64,000 bases of DNA from Thalassobacter stenotrophicus (GTDB lineage: Bacteria > Pseudomonadota > Alphaproteobacteria > Rhodobacterales > Rhodobacteraceae). The DNA is taken from the NCBI RefSeq assembly GCF_001458315.1, contig NZ_CYRX01000025.1:1-64000 (forward strand). Direction: 5' to 3'. The translations under genes and the position numbers were made by a program. Of the stretch, positions 8,381-17,775 are shown piece after piece. Position 1 is the first letter of the stretch; each line of letters begins with the position of its first letter. Below the pieces are notes generated by a model. It saw nothing but the letters and a program-made list of their open reading frames with translations. It did no database searches and was not told the origin of the DNA.

Positions 8381-9472
8381 TTAGACCCAGCCACCAAGGT
8401 TATCGCGTACGATGTCCGCGAGAGCATCCATGTGGACATCGTCATCGTTCAGGCATGGGATATAGGTGAATTGCTCACCGCCGGCCTCTTCAAAGCTCTC
8501 TTTGATCTCCTCGTTGATCTCTTCCAGTGTCTCGATGCAGTCGGCTGAGAACGCGGGCGCGATGACGGCGATCTTCTTCTTGCCGTCCTCTTCCGCAAGG
8601 CGCGCGACCTCTTTGACCGTGTAGGGCTTCAGCCATTCTTCAGGACCGAATTTCGACTGGAAGGTCGTCATAATCTCGCTCTTGTCCCAGCCCAACCGTT
8701 CGCGCAGCAGACGCGTCGTTTTCTGGCACTGGCAGTGGTAGGGGTCACCCTCCATCAGGTACCGTTTTGGCACGCCGTGATAGGAACAGACCAAGATGTC
8801 AGGTCGGTCTTCGATGTTGGCGTAGGCGCGTTCTACGGATTGCGCGAGGGCCTCGATATAGCGCGGGTCGCTCGAATACGCAGAGATTGTGCGCACTGCT
8901 GGTTGCCACTTGGGGGCCATCAACGCGCGGAAAAACTGGTCGTTTGCCGTGGCGCTCGTGGCACCTGCGTATTGCGGATAAAGCGGGAAAAACAAGATCT
9001 TATCACAGCCAGCGGCCAGCATCTGCTCGACCTTGGATTTGGTCGATGGGTTGCCGTAGCGCATGCAATAATCCACCACCACGCGGTCGCCAAAGCTTTC
9101 GGCCATCCTCTGCGCCATTTTTGCGGTTTGCGCTTTGGTGATTGTGGCCAAGGGGCTTTCGCCTTTGTCCTCGTTCCAGATGGATTTGTACGCCGCACCA
9201 GAGCTAAAGGGCCGCTTGGTCAAGATCACGAGCTGCAACAGCGGCTGCCACAGCCAAGGGGAATAATCGATGACGCGGCGGTCGCTCAGGAACTCACCCA
9301 GGTAGCGGCGCATGGGCCAGTATGTATAGTGATCCGGCGTGCCCAGATTGGCCAGCAGCACACCGACTTTGCCAAACTTCACCTTTGGGTGATCCGCATC
9401 GGCATGGGTCAGCGAGCCGTCGGGCTTGAAGTCGGGCAGGGTGTTGCTTGGGGAATGCATCGCGTCTTTCAT
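8381..9472 (-). CDS. hemH: Ferrochelatase
   Basis: Inserts Fe2+ into protoporphyrin IX, the last step of protoheme synthesis. The protein has 363 residues. The metal-site His is in SYHGVPKRY and the catalytic Glu in SADCIETLEEI. The N-terminal GVLLANLGTP and the KILFFPLYPQY segment are family signatures. The ATG at 9472 has GGAG six bases upstream and overlaps the preceding methyltransferase stop as ATGA, so the two are translationally coupled. An internal ATG 12 bases later is possible but unnecessary. An N-terminal extension of about 30 polar residues precedes the core. Confidence 0.96.
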   Translation of the reverse strand: MKDAMHSPSNTLPDFKPDGSLTHADADHPKVKFGKVGVLLANLGTPDHYTYWPMRRYLGEFLSDRRVIDYSPWLWQPLLQLVILTKRPFSSGAAYKSIWNEDKGESPLATITKAQTAKMAQRMAESFGDRVVVDYCMRYGNPSTKSKVEQMLAAGCDKILFFPLYPQYAGATSATANDQFFRALMAPKWQPAVRTISAYSSDPRYIEALAQSVERAYANIEDRPDILVCSYHGVPKRYLMEGDPYHCQCQKTTRLLRERLGWDKSEIMTTFQSKFGPEEWLKPYTVKEVARLAEEDGKKKIAVIAPAFSADCIETLEEINEEIKESFEEAGGEQFTYIPCLNDDDVHMDALADIVRDNLGGWV

Positions 9473-10323
9473 GTCGTCTCCGGTGGGGGGTAGCTTGTCT
9501 CAGTATACTCGACGGTGCCAAGCGCGTCAGCAAGGCGGGCGGTTGCCGAGCCGGGGCGCAGCGGTTTGGGTTGATCGGCAGAGGGTGCCCAGCCGGTTAG
9601 AAAGGCCAGCTCAAAGGTCGCCTGGATGCGACCGCCCTCTGCGGGAAAGGCTTGGCTATAAATATGGGCCGCTCGTGGGAAAAGGCCACGTTTGGGCGGT
9701 GTTTTGTGTCGATCGGCCAGCGCGTTGGTCTCGCCCATGGCGCGCAGGTCACCGATCAGGTGGGTCAGATCGCGGTAGGTTACGGCGCGTGTCAACACAT
9801 CGGCCACAGGCAGGGCCAGCCCTGCACGCCCCAAAAGCGCGCCCAGATCACGGATGTCACCCATCGGTGCGACCCGCGGCGATAGCCCGCCCATTTCGGC
9901 GGCTTCAGCTTCGGACATCGCGGCGCGCAGTTCGCGCAGGGTTTGCCCGCCAAAGGCCACGCACAACAACAGCCCATCAGGTTTGAGCGCGCGGCGCGCC
10001 TGCACCAACTGCCCGACCGGGTCATTGGCCCAGTGCAGGGCCATCGCGTGGATGACCAGATCATGCGCACCAGGCGTCAGATCCAGCTGGTCAGTGTCGG
10101 GCACAATATGCGCATCAGGAAAGGCAGGGCCCCAAATTTGCGGGGCACCGGTCACAATCGCAGGCTCTGTAAACGTTCTATTAACGTCGATGAGTCTTTC
10201 TTTGATCTCATCAATGGCGTCGTGGTGCAGAAACCACGCGCCGACATCACCGTGCCGGGCGGCGCGCGCACGGGCATGGGCCAGTGCGGTTTCATCGGTT
10301 AGTCGGGGCGTTTGGGTCATCAT
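9469..10323 (-). CDS. SAM-dependent methyltransferase, BioC/NDUFAF5-like
   Basis: A 284-residue protein of the class I methyltransferase fold, with the sequence pattern of the alphaproteobacterial relatives of mitochondrial NDUFAF5 and of BioC. Recognisable parts are the N-terminal arginine-rich helix and DLVIHAMALHWANDPVGQL. ALKPDGLLLCVAFGG (motif post II/III) and the C-terminal FELAFLTGWAPS follow. The classic GxGxG loop is poorly preserved. NDUFAF5 hydroxylates a complex I arginine, and whether this protein does so is unknown. Adjacent ATGs at 10323 and 10320 are both usable, and the frame open to 10389 lacks family support. It is coupled to hemH and divergent from comF. Confidence 0.75.
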   Translation of the reverse strand: MMTQTPRLTDETALAHARARAARHGDVGAWFLHHDAIDEIKERLIDVNRTFTEPAIVTGAPQIWGPAFPDAHIVPDTDQLDLTPGAHDLVIHAMALHWANDPVGQLVQARRALKPDGLLLCVAFGGQTLRELRAAMSEAEAAEMGGLSPRVAPMGDIRDLGALLGRAGLALPVADVLTRAVTYRDLTHLIGDLRAMGETNALADRHKTPPKRGLFPRAAHIYSQAFPAEGGRIQATFELAFLTGWAPSADQPKPLRPGSATARLADALGTVEYTETSYPPPETT

Positions 10324-10347
10324 AACCAGCGTAGATAGGAGAAACCT

Positions 10348-11064
10348 TTGGGTTTGCAAACCGTCATCCGTGCGCTTTTCCCGCCGCAATGCCTTCTGTG
10401 TGAGGCGTGGGTGGCAGAGGCGGGTGGTTTATGCCCGGAATGTTGGCGAGAGACAGAGTTTCTGACGGGCGTGCTATGCGACAGTTGTGCCGCCCCTCTG
10501 CCGGGCTTGGAGGCTGATATCGCTGTACAATGCGATACGTGCTTGTCCACGCCGCCACCATGGCGACATGCGCGCGCGGTGATGCGCTATTCAGGGCGGG
10601 GGCGGCATTTGGTCTTGGCGCTCAAGCACTCCGACAGGACCGATATTGCGCCGGGTGCGGCGAGCATGATGCACCGCGCTGCCCATGACATAATCACCAC
10701 AGAAAGCGTTTTCGTACCGGTCCCGCTGCATTGGACCCGGTTGGCCAAGCGACGCTATAACCAGGCGGCTCTTTTGGCGCAGGCTTTGGCGAAACAGACG
10801 GGCGCTCAGGCAGCGGTGGGCGCGCTGCATCGATCGAAACGAACACGCTCACTGGGTGGGTTAAATGCAGATGCCCGCGCGCGGGAGTTAGATGCCACGA
10901 TTGTCGTTGCGCAGCCGCAAGCTGTTCTGGGCCGTCACGTCGTTATTGTGGATGACGTTCTGACCTCTGGGGCCACGTTGCGGGCCTGTGCCCGTACGAT
11001 ACTGCAAGCCGGTGCGGCCCATGTTGATATTGTGGTTTTGGCGCGCGCGGCACCTCAGGCCTGA
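10348..11064 (+). CDS. comF: ComF family phosphoribosyltransferase-like protein
   Basis: A 238-residue ComF/GntX-type protein, a family needed for DNA uptake or use in several bacteria with an incompletely known biochemical role. The N-terminal zinc-ribbon is visible as CLLCEAW, CPECW, CDSC and CDTC within residues 15-60. The C-terminal type I phosphoribosyltransferase fold carries VFVPVPLHWTRLAKRRYNQA and the PRPP loop VVIVDDVLTSGAT at about 200-212. The start is TTG at 10348, set five bases after an AGGAGA ribosome site. No ATG fits. It is divergent from the methyltransferase, 24 bases apart. Confidence 0.88.
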   Translation: MGLQTVIRALFPPQCLLCEAWVAEAGGLCPECWRETEFLTGVLCDSCAAPLPGLEADIAVQCDTCLSTPPPWRHARAVMRYSGRGRHLVLALKHSDRTDIAPGAASMMHRAAHDIITTESVFVPVPLHWTRLAKRRYNQAALLAQALAKQTGAQAAVGALHRSKRTRSLGGLNADARARELDATIVVAQPQAVLGRHVVIVDDVLTSGATLRACARTILQAGAAHVDIVVLARAAPQA

Positions 11065-11150
11065 TGGCCCTTGTGGCCTCCCGACTGGACCTTTGGGTGC
11101 GGCCATGCTTTAGGACTGTGTAACCCAACGCCCCTGCGAGAGGAGTGCAC

Positions 11151-11408
11151 ATGCAACCCGTCGAAATCTATACCTCCCCCACATGTGGTTTTTGCCATGC
11201 GGCCAAGCGGCTGTTGTCCTCCAAGTCGGTGAATTTTGTTGAGTTCGACGTCTCGCGCACCCCTGAAAAACGTCAAGAAATGATGTCGCGGGCCCATGGT
11301 GGCCACACCGTTCCGCAAATTTTCGTCGGCGACATCCATGTGGGTGGATGTGATGATCTTTATGCCTTGGACCGCGCCGGAAAGCTGGACGCGCTACTTG
11401 CTGGGTAG
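11151..11408 (+). CDS. grxC: Glutaredoxin 3
   Basis: Small cytosolic thiol-disulfide oxidoreductase, reduced by glutathione, 85 residues. The active site reads TCGFC in place of the classical CPYC, still dithiol. The GSH-binding TVPQIFVGDIHVGGCDD segment is complete. The ATG at 11151 follows AGGAG at 11141-11145. A GTG six bases earlier is not needed. It is followed nine bases later by the nitrilase-family gene, a pairing that suits a shared link to glutathione metabolism. Confidence 0.93.
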   Translation: MQPVEIYTSPTCGFCHAAKRLLSSKSVNFVEFDVSRTPEKRQEMMSRAHGGHTVPQIFVGDIHVGGCDDLYALDRAGKLDALLAG

Positions 11409-11417
11409 CGAAGCCCG

Positions 11418-12248
11418 ATGAGGCTGGGCCTGATCCAACCCACCGCGAGCGATACGCCCGCCGACAACCTTGCGGCCACGCTGGCTGATATTGAGCGGGC
11501 GGTTGAGCAGGGCGCCGAATGGGTGCTGACCCCAGAGGTCACCAATTGTGTGTCCGCCAGCCGTACCCGTCAGGTTGAGGTGCTAGAGTTGGAGGAGCAT
11601 GACACCACCCTGCCTGCTTTGCAAAAAGCGGCGGCGGATCATGGGATTTGGCTGCTGATTGGATCACTCGCGATCAAGACAAACGACCCTGATGGGCGCT
11701 TTGCCAACCGATCCTATCTGATTGATCCCTTTGGTGAAATTACGGCCCGCTACGACAAGATCCATATGTTCGACGTAGACGTGTCCGCGACCGAAACCTA
11801 CCGCGAAAGCGAAGGCTACCGCCCGGGTGACAAGGCTGTGCTTGCGCAAACCCCTTGGGGCGCTGTGGGCATGACGATCTGCTACGACGTGCGGTTTGCG
11901 CATTTGTATCGGGGGCTGGCGCAGGCGGGGGCGACGTTCTTGACTGTGCCGTCTGCGTTTTCGCCCGTTACGGGGGCGGCGCATTGGCATGCTCTCTTGC
12001 GGGCGCGGGCGATTGAAACGGGCTGTTTCGTGATTGCGCCCGCGCAAACCGGTACGCATCCGACGACGCGCGGCCGCGCGCGGGCTACCTATGGTCATTC
12101 ACTTGTCGTCACGCCATGGGGCGACGTGGCGCTGGATGCGGGTGAGGCATGCGGTGTATACCTATGCGATATCGCGCCTGAAGAGGCGGCCGCGGCGCGC
12201 GCACGCGTGCCCTCAATCACAAAGGATGCGCCCTTTACCGGGCCCTAA
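11418..12248 (+). CDS. Nitrilase-superfamily amidohydrolase, Nit1/Nit2-like
   Basis: A carbon-nitrogen hydrolase of 276 residues. The Glu-Lys-Cys triad is visible: Glu in LTPEVTN, Lys in RYDKIHMFDVD and Cys in MTICYDVRF. The FDVD and CYDVRFAHLYR context is that of the Nit branch, whose members hydrolyse deaminated glutathione or omega-amidated 2-oxo acids. Placement directly after grxC fits glutathione repair. Exact substrate is inference. It starts nine bases after grxC and ends 13 bases before the MarR gene, so the three probably form one transcript. Confidence 0.85.
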   Translation: MRLGLIQPTASDTPADNLAATLADIERAVEQGAEWVLTPEVTNCVSASRTRQVEVLELEEHDTTLPALQKAAADHGIWLLIGSLAIKTNDPDGRFANRSYLIDPFGEITARYDKIHMFDVDVSATETYRESEGYRPGDKAVLAQTPWGAVGMTICYDVRFAHLYRGLAQAGATFLTVPSAFSPVTGAAHWHALLRARAIETGCFVIAPAQTGTHPTTRGRARATYGHSLVVTPWGDVALDAGEACGVYLCDIAPEEAAAARARVPSITKDAPFTGP

Positions 12249-12261
12249 TGCAGCAAAAAGC

Positions 12262-12705
12262 ATGACGACCGACACCGAAGACCTCGCCGTATCGCTCTTT
12301 TCGGAGATGCTCACAGCAGATCAACTGCTGCGCAGTCGGCTGTCAAAAGTGCTGCCCAAGGGGATGGAGTTGAGCCATTTTGCCGTGCTCAACCACCTTG
12401 CGCACATCCAAGAAGAGCGGTCCCCCGCGCAGCTGGCTCAGACATTTAATGTCACCCGTGGGGCGATGACCAATACGTTGGGAAAGTTGGAATGGGCCGG
12501 TCACGTGCACATTCGCCCCGACTGGGATGATGCCCGTCGCAAGATGATCGCGATCAGCCCCGCCGGGATTAAGGCTCGGGATGCCGCTGTGGCGGCCCTT
12601 CTGCCGTTGATTGTGGATTTGGTCGAAAGCATCGGGCGCCAAAAGGCGCGTGCGACCGTGCCGGTCCTGCGGGAGATGCGCAATCGGCTGGCTAGGGACG
12701 ATTGA
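12262..12705 (+). CDS. MarR-family transcriptional regulator
   Basis: A 147-residue winged-helix DNA-binding protein. The DNA-binding part is at about residues 30-95: LSHFAVLNHLAHI, SPAQLAQTFNVTRGAMTNTLGKLE as recognition helix region, then the wing DWDDARRKMIAIS. Flanking helices would form the dimer. The start at 12262 is chosen because the frame upstream lies inside the amidohydrolase gene. It sits 13 bases after that gene and is followed by an intrinsic terminator, so it is the last gene of the grxC transcript. Ligand and targets are unknown. Confidence 0.88.
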   Translation: MTTDTEDLAVSLFSEMLTADQLLRSRLSKVLPKGMELSHFAVLNHLAHIQEERSPAQLAQTFNVTRGAMTNTLGKLEWAGHVHIRPDWDDARRKMIAISPAGIKARDAAVAALLPLIVDLVESIGRQKARATVPVLREMRNRLARDD

Positions 12706-12726
12706 TCCCATCAGTGCCCGCAGCGT

Positions 12727-12760
12727 AAAAAGGGCGCCCCGAGGAGCGCCCTTTCTTTAA
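12727..12760. terminator. Intrinsic terminator after the MarR gene
   Basis: AAAGGGCGC (12729-12737) and GCGCCCTTT (12746-12754) form a 9-bp stem with an 8-base loop, preceded by an A run and followed by CTTTAA. It can work on both strands and separates the convergent MarR and VPLPA-CTERM genes. Confidence 0.85.
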
Positions 12761-12797
12761 AATGCATGTCATAAATAATTTTTAGAGGGACCTGAGA

Positions 12798-13433
12798 TCA
12801 GGACTTCTTGCGACGGCTCCGCATAAAGGCGATGCCACCCAGACCTGCAAACAGCAGGGGCAGGGATGCTGGCAGCGGAACAGCAGCCATTGTCAGGTTA
12901 GCGAATTCAAACGCGGGCAGACCAACCGACTTGAATGTGATCGAGTCGAAACCAGCACCTGTTGTGTCTGTGATCGTGACCAGCACCGCACCACGGCCAA
13001 GACCGGGCGAAGGGAAGATCGGCTGCAGAGCAGGGTCCGCACCGTTGATCACAGTCGTGGCGCCGCCACCGGACAATGTGATTTCGAGATCATTGTATGT
13101 GTCTGGCGAGCCCCAGATGAACGAAACCACGCCCATCGAGTTACCTGTCAGGCTGTATGTCGCCGTCGAGTCGCGGGAAACCGCCGTGTAAAGTGCGGAT
13201 GGATCGTCGACATTGATGATGCCTGTCCATGGGCTTAGGCGTTGGTTCGGGAACACGGAGGAGTTACCCACCACGTTCTCGGCCACAAAGCCAGTTGTTG
13301 AGTCCGCAAGCGGGTTTGCAACGGGTGTGGTGGGAATGACATTGGATTGCGTGATCGTCACGGCGAATGCCAGTGACGCAGAGGCAGCCAACATCCCCGC
13401 AGCAACTAAAGTGGTTTTTAAAGTTTTAAACAT
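12798..13433 (-). CDS. VPLPA-CTERM sorted surface protein
   Basis: A 211-residue exported protein with a Sec signal peptide (cleavage near ASLAFA). Its C-terminal sorting signal is VPLPASLPLLFAGLGG, a hydrophobic helix followed by RSRRKK. That tripartite tail is the VPLPA-CTERM signal, a rhodobacterial version of PEP-CTERM thought to be recognised by a dedicated exosortase that cleaves and transfers the protein to the envelope or matrix. The middle is beta-rich (DLEITLSGGGATTVING). No catalytic motif is visible. An AAATC-spaced GAGG lies before the ATG. It is monocistronic between terminator and ubiG. No exosortase gene occurs in this window. Confidence 0.85.
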   Translation of the reverse strand: MFKTLKTTLVAAGMLAASASLAFAVTITQSNVIPTTPVANPLADSTTGFVAENVVGNSSVFPNQRLSPWTGIINVDDPSALYTAVSRDSTATYSLTGNSMGVVSFIWGSPDTYNDLEITLSGGGATTVINGADPALQPIFPSPGLGRGAVLVTITDTTGAGFDSITFKSVGLPAFEFANLTMAAVPLPASLPLLFAGLGGIAFMRSRRKKS

Positions 13434-13614
13434 GATTTCCTCATCAGTAACTAATCTTAAGATACATTACATGAGGTGTTTAAAATCTTCAACGTTTTCG
13501 TGCAAAAACGACCATAACCCTTAAAAATGGACAAATTTGAGTGAAAACAAGGCACTTATAGGGCAAAGTTGCGCAGTCGTTAAGCACATGACGCTTCGTG
13601 ACGTTAACGTTTTG

Positions 13615-14352
13615 TTATCTTTTGATACTCGCGGTCACATAATTGACCGAAAGATCCTTGGCGGAGATTCGCCACTTCCACGTTACCGGGTTGAACTGAA
13701 ATCCCTTGCGATCAACGGGTGTGAGGCCGGATTGTTCAATGAGTTGAAACAGTTCGTCAGGGGTGATGAACTTGCGCCAGTCGTGGGTACCTTTGGGCAG
13801 CCAGCGCATCACATATTCGGCGCCGATGATCCCCATGACAAAGCTTTTGGGGTTCCGATTCAGGGTGGAGCAGATCATCAGTCCACCCGATTTCATCAAT
13901 TGCTGGCAGGCTGTCAGATAGGCGAGGGGATCGGCCACATGTTCGACGACCTCCATGTTCAGAACAACGTCAAACCGGGGCTCATCACTGGCGGCCAAAT
14001 CTTCGGCCGTGGTGCAGCGGTAATCGATTTCGAGGCCGGATTGCTCTGCGTGTAGCTGTGCCACGGGGATGTTCCGTTCTGCGGCATCAACACCCACTAC
14101 GGTTGCACCCAACCGCGTCATTGGCTCAGCCAAAAGGCCGCCTCCACAGCCAATATCCAGCAGGCGCAGGCCCTTAAACGGCTCTGGCTGGGTCAAGTCA
14201 CGGTCAAATTCCATCGCGATCTGCTGGGTGATGTAGTCCAACCGGCAGGGGTTCAGCATGTGCAGGGGCTTGAACTTGCCATTGGTGTCCCACCACTCGG
14301 CGGCCATGGCTTCGAATTTTGCGATCTCGGCGGCGTCAACTGTTGTGGTCAT
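13615..14352 (-). CDS. ubiG: Ubiquinone biosynthesis O-methyltransferase
   Basis: SAM-dependent enzyme carrying out both O-methylations of ubiquinone synthesis. The protein has 245 residues. SAM motif I is [14 protein letters not shown] at about 64-77, followed by [11 protein letters not shown], the EVVEHVADP segment and the UbiG-specific TLNRNPKSF and PKGTHDW stretches. The N-terminal [18 protein letters not shown] is also family-specific. It is divergent from pip with a 63-base gap. The 180 bases between its stop and the VPLPA-CTERM gene hold no other supported gene, and a plus-strand frame across its 3' part is a shadow. Confidence 0.97.
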   Translation of the reverse strand: MTTTVDAAEIAKFEAMAAEWWDTNGKFKPLHMLNPCRLDYITQQIAMEFDRDLTQPEPFKGLRLLDIGCGGGLLAEPMTRLGATVVGVDAAERNIPVAQLHAEQSGLEIDYRCTTAEDLAASDEPRFDVVLNMEVVEHVADPLAYLTACQQLMKSGGLMICSTLNRNPKSFVMGIIGAEYVMRWLPKGTHDWRKFITPDELFQLIEQSGLTPVDRKGFQFNPVTWKWRISAKDLSVNYVTASIKR

Positions 14353-14415
14353 GGGGGCAACTCTTCGGTAGGGTTTGTGTGGTGCAAGGTTTCCAAAGGG
14401 CTATATAGAGCACCC

Positions 14416-15408
14416 ATGGACAGATACCCGAGTCAAAAGCGCGCAGGCGCATACCTGTACCCGCCGTTGGACCCCTGGGACCAGCGAATGTTAGAGGTAG
14501 GCGAGGGGCACCGCATCTATGTAGAGCAGTGTGGCAACCCCGAAGGCGCGCCGGTGATTGTGCTGCATGGTGGCCCCGGTGGCGGCTGTAGCCCATCTAT
14601 GCGGCGCTATTTCGACCCCAATGTGTGGCGGATCATTCTGTTTGATCAGCGTGGATGTGGCCGCTCGCGCCCCCATGCGGTGGTCAAGGACAATACAACT
14701 TGGCACCTTGTGCGCGATATTGAGGCCATTCGAAACACGCTGGGCATCGATCGGTGGGCGGTTTTCGGCGGCTCATGGGGGGCGACGCTGGCGTTGATCT
14801 ACGCGATCACGCATCCCGAGCGCGTCGGTTATCTCGCGGTGCGTGGTGTTTTCCTTATGATGCAGCGAGAGTTGGATTGGTTTTACGGCGGCGGAGCGGG
14901 GCAATTCTGGCCCGAGCAATGGGCGCGGTTTGTCGGCCTCATTCCCGAGGAAGAGCGGGACGACCTGATTGCGGCCTATCATTCTCGGCTATTCTCCGGT
15001 GATCTGATGCAGGAGACCCGCTATGCGCGGGCTTGGGCCGCGTGGGAAAATGCGTTGGCCTCGATGGCGAGCCAAGGCCACGGTGGGGATAGCCCCGCGG
15101 AATACGCCCGGGCGTTTTCGCGGCTTGAGAACCATTATTTCGTGAACAAAGGTTGGCTCGAATCCGACGGTTGGATCTTGAACAACCTTGGCCGGATTGC
15201 AGGCACACCCGGTGTGATCGTGCAGGGCCGGTATGATATGATCTGCCCGCCCTATTCGGCGCAGGCTTTGTCGGATGCATGGTCGGGCAGCACCTTGCAT
15301 ATGATCCCTAACGCAGGCCACGCCCTGTCAGAGCCGGGGATCAGTGAGGCATTGGTCGAGGCGATGAACCGCGCCGGCCAACGGACCAAATCGCTCGGGT
15401 TGCTTTAA
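14416..15408 (+). CDS. pip: Proline iminopeptidase
   Basis: Alpha/beta-hydrolase peptidase (family S33) releasing N-terminal proline from peptides. The protein has 330 residues from ATG 14416. The frame is open from 14260, but that part overlaps ubiG. The oxyanion HGGPGGGCSP, the DQRGCGRSRPH loop and the nucleophile elbow GGSWGATLAL (about 110-119) are typical. The Asp is near GRYDMICPP and the His in NAGHALSE. The last bases TTAA carry its stop and the stop of the opposing gene together. Cytosolic. Confidence 0.93.
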   Translation: MDRYPSQKRAGAYLYPPLDPWDQRMLEVGEGHRIYVEQCGNPEGAPVIVLHGGPGGGCSPSMRRYFDPNVWRIILFDQRGCGRSRPHAVVKDNTTWHLVRDIEAIRNTLGIDRWAVFGGSWGATLALIYAITHPERVGYLAVRGVFLMMQRELDWFYGGGAGQFWPEQWARFVGLIPEEERDDLIAAYHSRLFSGDLMQETRYARAWAAWENALASMASQGHGGDSPAEYARAFSRLENHYFVNKGWLESDGWILNNLGRIAGTPGVIVQGRYDMICPPYSAQALSDAWSGSTLHMIPNAGHALSEPGISEALVEAMNRAGQRTKSLGLL

Positions 15409-15872
15409 CGCGGGCATTGCCCAGCAAGGCAGGCGCGCACTTCGGCGCGCGCGGCTGGGCTGTCACGGTGGAGTGCGTAATCGGGGCAGGGACCGGACCG
15501 CAACACGTGGGTGTCGCCGCGCCGCTCTAGAAACACGATGAACCCGCCTTGGGGCACGGCCCCGCATCGCAGTCCTGCGCAACTCACTTCAACTGTGATG
15601 ATTTCATTGAAGCGTTGGTTCAGCCCGCCTGCACCTGCGCGAACGCCGGTAAATCGGGCCTTGGCCTCAAAGGATTGCGGCACACCGCGCAGATCCGTGC
15701 GTGCGGTGCTTTGCTGTCCACCCAGCCGGTCCACAATGCCAGCCGCAAGCACATAGGCCCGGTCCGAGCCTGCGGCGAAGCGAAAACTGTCCGATAGGGT
15801 GGGCGCCTCCCGGCAGGACTGCGCCTGCGCCGAAGACGCGACTATCAGGGCAGTGAAAGCGATGCGCAACAT
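15405..15872 (-). CDS. Secreted hypothetical protein
   Basis: A 155-residue protein with a short Sec signal peptide (MLRIAFTALIVASSAQAQ) and six or more cysteines in the mature part (SCREAP, VSCAGLRCGAV, GPCPDY, ACLAGQCPR), which suggests disulfides in the periplasm. I recognise no family or active site. It ends by overlapping the pip stop in the opposite direction by four bases. It lies 52 bases downstream of rppH on the same strand and may be the last gene of that operon. Confidence 0.7.
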   Translation of the reverse strand: MLRIAFTALIVASSAQAQSCREAPTLSDSFRFAAGSDRAYVLAAGIVDRLGGQQSTARTDLRGVPQSFEAKARFTGVRAGAGGLNQRFNEIITVEVSCAGLRCGAVPQGGFIVFLERRGDTHVLRSGPCPDYALHRDSPAARAEVRACLAGQCPR

Positions 15873-15924
15873 AACGCACAGCCTGCGCGCTCAGAGGGGC
15901 GCAGGCCAAGGGGGTATATCGTCG

Positions 15925-16404
15925 CTACAGCAGTGCGAATTCCCGTAAGACATCGCGGTAAATGTCGCGCTTGAACGGAACGATGGCATCTAGCAGGTCA
16001 GGCCCACGCATCCACTGCCAGCGCAGGAATTCCGGGTGCTCGGTTTCGATCACGATGGCCGTGTCGGGCGCGAGCATGCGCATGCGAAACCATGTCTGCT
16101 CTTGGCCGCGAAACCGGCCCTTCCAAAGCTTGGGCAACAGATCCAGTGGCAGGTCGTAGCGCAGGGGTGTCGCGGTTTGGCCCAGCACGTCGACCTGATC
16201 GGCGCGCAGGCCGGTCTCTTCCTCCAGCTCGCGCAGGCCAGCGGTGCGCAGGTCTTCGCCTGCGTCCACGCCGCCCTGTGGCATCTGCCACGCGCCGGGA
16301 GTGTCAATCCGCTCACCCGCCCAGATTAACCCATCAGGGTTGAGAAGGCACAGGCCTACGTTGGGCCTGTACGGCAGCTTGGCTGCGTCTTCTAATGTGA
16401 TCAT
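15925..16404 (-). CDS. rppH: RNA pyrophosphohydrolase
   Basis: Nudix enzyme that removes pyrophosphate from mRNA 5' ends and so triggers decay; the alphaproteobacterial form was earlier described as dinucleoside polyphosphate hydrolase. The protein has 159 residues from ATG 16404, five bases after the ctpA stop. The frame reaches 16461 but overlaps ctpA. Signatures are [26 protein letters not shown] and the Nudix RELEEETGL, then [12 protein letters not shown]. Translational coupling with ctpA is likely. Confidence 0.93.
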   Translation of the reverse strand: MITLEDAAKLPYRPNVGLCLLNPDGLIWAGERIDTPGAWQMPQGGVDAGEDLRTAGLRELEEETGLRADQVDVLGQTATPLRYDLPLDLLPKLWKGRFRGQEQTWFRMRMLAPDTAIVIETEHPEFLRWQWMRGPDLLDAIVPFKRDIYRDVLREFALL

Positions 16405-16408
16405 CGGT

Positions 16409-17743
16409 TTATTGCGCCGCCATGTCGATGGCGCTGAGGCCTTTGAGGATATCAACAGCATACGCCAGTTGGTAATCGTCGGTGCGCAGTTGCGCAGCCT
16501 GCTCAGCGGCTTCCTGCTCTTGCAGGATTTGCTGTTGCTGATCTTCGCTCAGGCTGTCGTTTGAGATGGACCCACGCAGACCCGCCTCAGAGCGGCGGGG
16601 GCGATCATCGGCCTCTTCTTCGGTCTGCTGCACGCGTGGCGGTTGCTGCACGACGATATCGGGGGATACGCCCAAGGCTTGGATCGAGCGACCCGAAGGG
16701 GTGTAGTAGCGCGAGGTCGTCAGGCGCATCGCCCCGTCACCCTGCACCGGCATGATCGACTGCACCGACCCTTTGCCAAAGCTTTTGGTGCCCACAACCA
16801 CAGCGCGGCGGTGGTCCTGCAATGCACCTGCCACGATCTCAGACGCGGAGGCCGAACCACCGTTGATCAACACGACCAGCGGCAGGCCGTTGATCGTATC
16901 ACCGGGGCGCGCGTTGAACCGGTCGCCGTCACGCGGGTTGCGCCCCCGGGTTGAGACGATTTCACCCTGCTCAAGGAAGATATCGGCCAGTTCGACGCCT
17001 GCCGTTAGCAGGCCACCGGGGTTATTGCGCAAATCCAGCACGACGCCGTTGATGCTGTCCAAACCGCCCGCGGCTTCGATCTCACGCTCCATGCCGTCGC
17101 GCACGTTGGGCAGGGTCTGTTCGTTAAAGGTCGAGACCCGCACCACGACGCTGTCGCCTTCGGTGCGCACGCGCGCGGCGGTCAGCTTGATGTTACCGCG
17201 GGTAACGCCAATCTCCAGCGGCTCCTCTACGCCTTCGCGCCGCACGGTCAGCTCAACATCGGTGCCCACAGGGCCCTTCATCAACTCAACCGCTTCGCCA
17301 AGCGTCAGGCCAAGTAGGCTTTCGCCATCTACTGCGGTGATAAAATCGCCCGCCTCAATGCCCGCTTCTAGCGCGGGGCTGCCGTCCATCGGTGTGACAA
17401 CCTTCACAAAGCCGCTTTCCTGTTGGACCTCAATGCCAAGGCCACCGAATTCACCCCGGTTGTCCACCTGCATGGCCGTAAAGGCCTGGGGCGGCAGGTA
17501 GCTGGAATGCGGGTCAAGTGAGGTCAGCATGCCGTTGATGGCGGCTTCAATCAGTTCACCCTCATCGACTTCCTCGACGTATTGGGTGCGGATACGCTCA
17601 AAAATTATGCCGAACAGGTCGAGCTGTTCATACACACTCGCTCTATCGCCAGCTTCTTCGGCAAGCAAAGGGCCAGCGATGTAGGTTGTCGCGCCAATCC
17701 CGGTAATCGTGCCGACTGCGGCGGCCATGAGCATCTTTTTCAT
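16409..17743 (-). CDS. ctpA: Carboxyl-terminal processing protease (S41)
   Basis: Periplasmic serine protease that trims C-termini of envelope proteins and affects cell-wall hydrolases. The protein has 444 residues with an N-terminal signal/anchor, a PDZ domain at about 90-175 ([17 protein letters not shown]) and the S41 catalytic domain. Ser299 in GGSASASEI and Lys324 in SFGKG are 25 apart, the family spacing. AGAGAG-type ribosome site precedes ATG 17743. It lies between envC and rppH in the conserved minus-strand operon. Co-occurrence with envC fits control of peptidoglycan hydrolysis. Confidence 0.95.
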   Translation of the reverse strand: MKKMLMAAAVGTITGIGATTYIAGPLLAEEAGDRASVYEQLDLFGIIFERIRTQYVEEVDEGELIEAAINGMLTSLDPHSSYLPPQAFTAMQVDNRGEFGGLGIEVQQESGFVKVVTPMDGSPALEAGIEAGDFITAVDGESLLGLTLGEAVELMKGPVGTDVELTVRREGVEEPLEIGVTRGNIKLTAARVRTEGDSVVVRVSTFNEQTLPNVRDGMEREIEAAGGLDSINGVVLDLRNNPGGLLTAGVELADIFLEQGEIVSTRGRNPRDGDRFNARPGDTINGLPLVVLINGGSASASEIVAGALQDHRRAVVVGTKSFGKGSVQSIMPVQGDGAMRLTTSRYYTPSGRSIQALGVSPDIVVQQPPRVQQTEEEADDRPRRSEAGLRGSISNDSLSEDQQQQILQEQEAAEQAAQLRTDDYQLAYAVDILKGLSAIDMAAQ

Positions 17744-17775
17744 ATGATCTCTCTTTTATGCATCAAGCGGCGGGC

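Noticed and set aside
8178-8384. 68-codon frame overlapping the 43-residue gene
   Set aside because: It has no ribosome site, and the frame beginning at 8221 has a very strong one.
13537-14055. Plus-strand frame over the 3' part of ubiG
   Set aside because: It lies opposite a clear ubiG and has no family resemblance or ribosome site.
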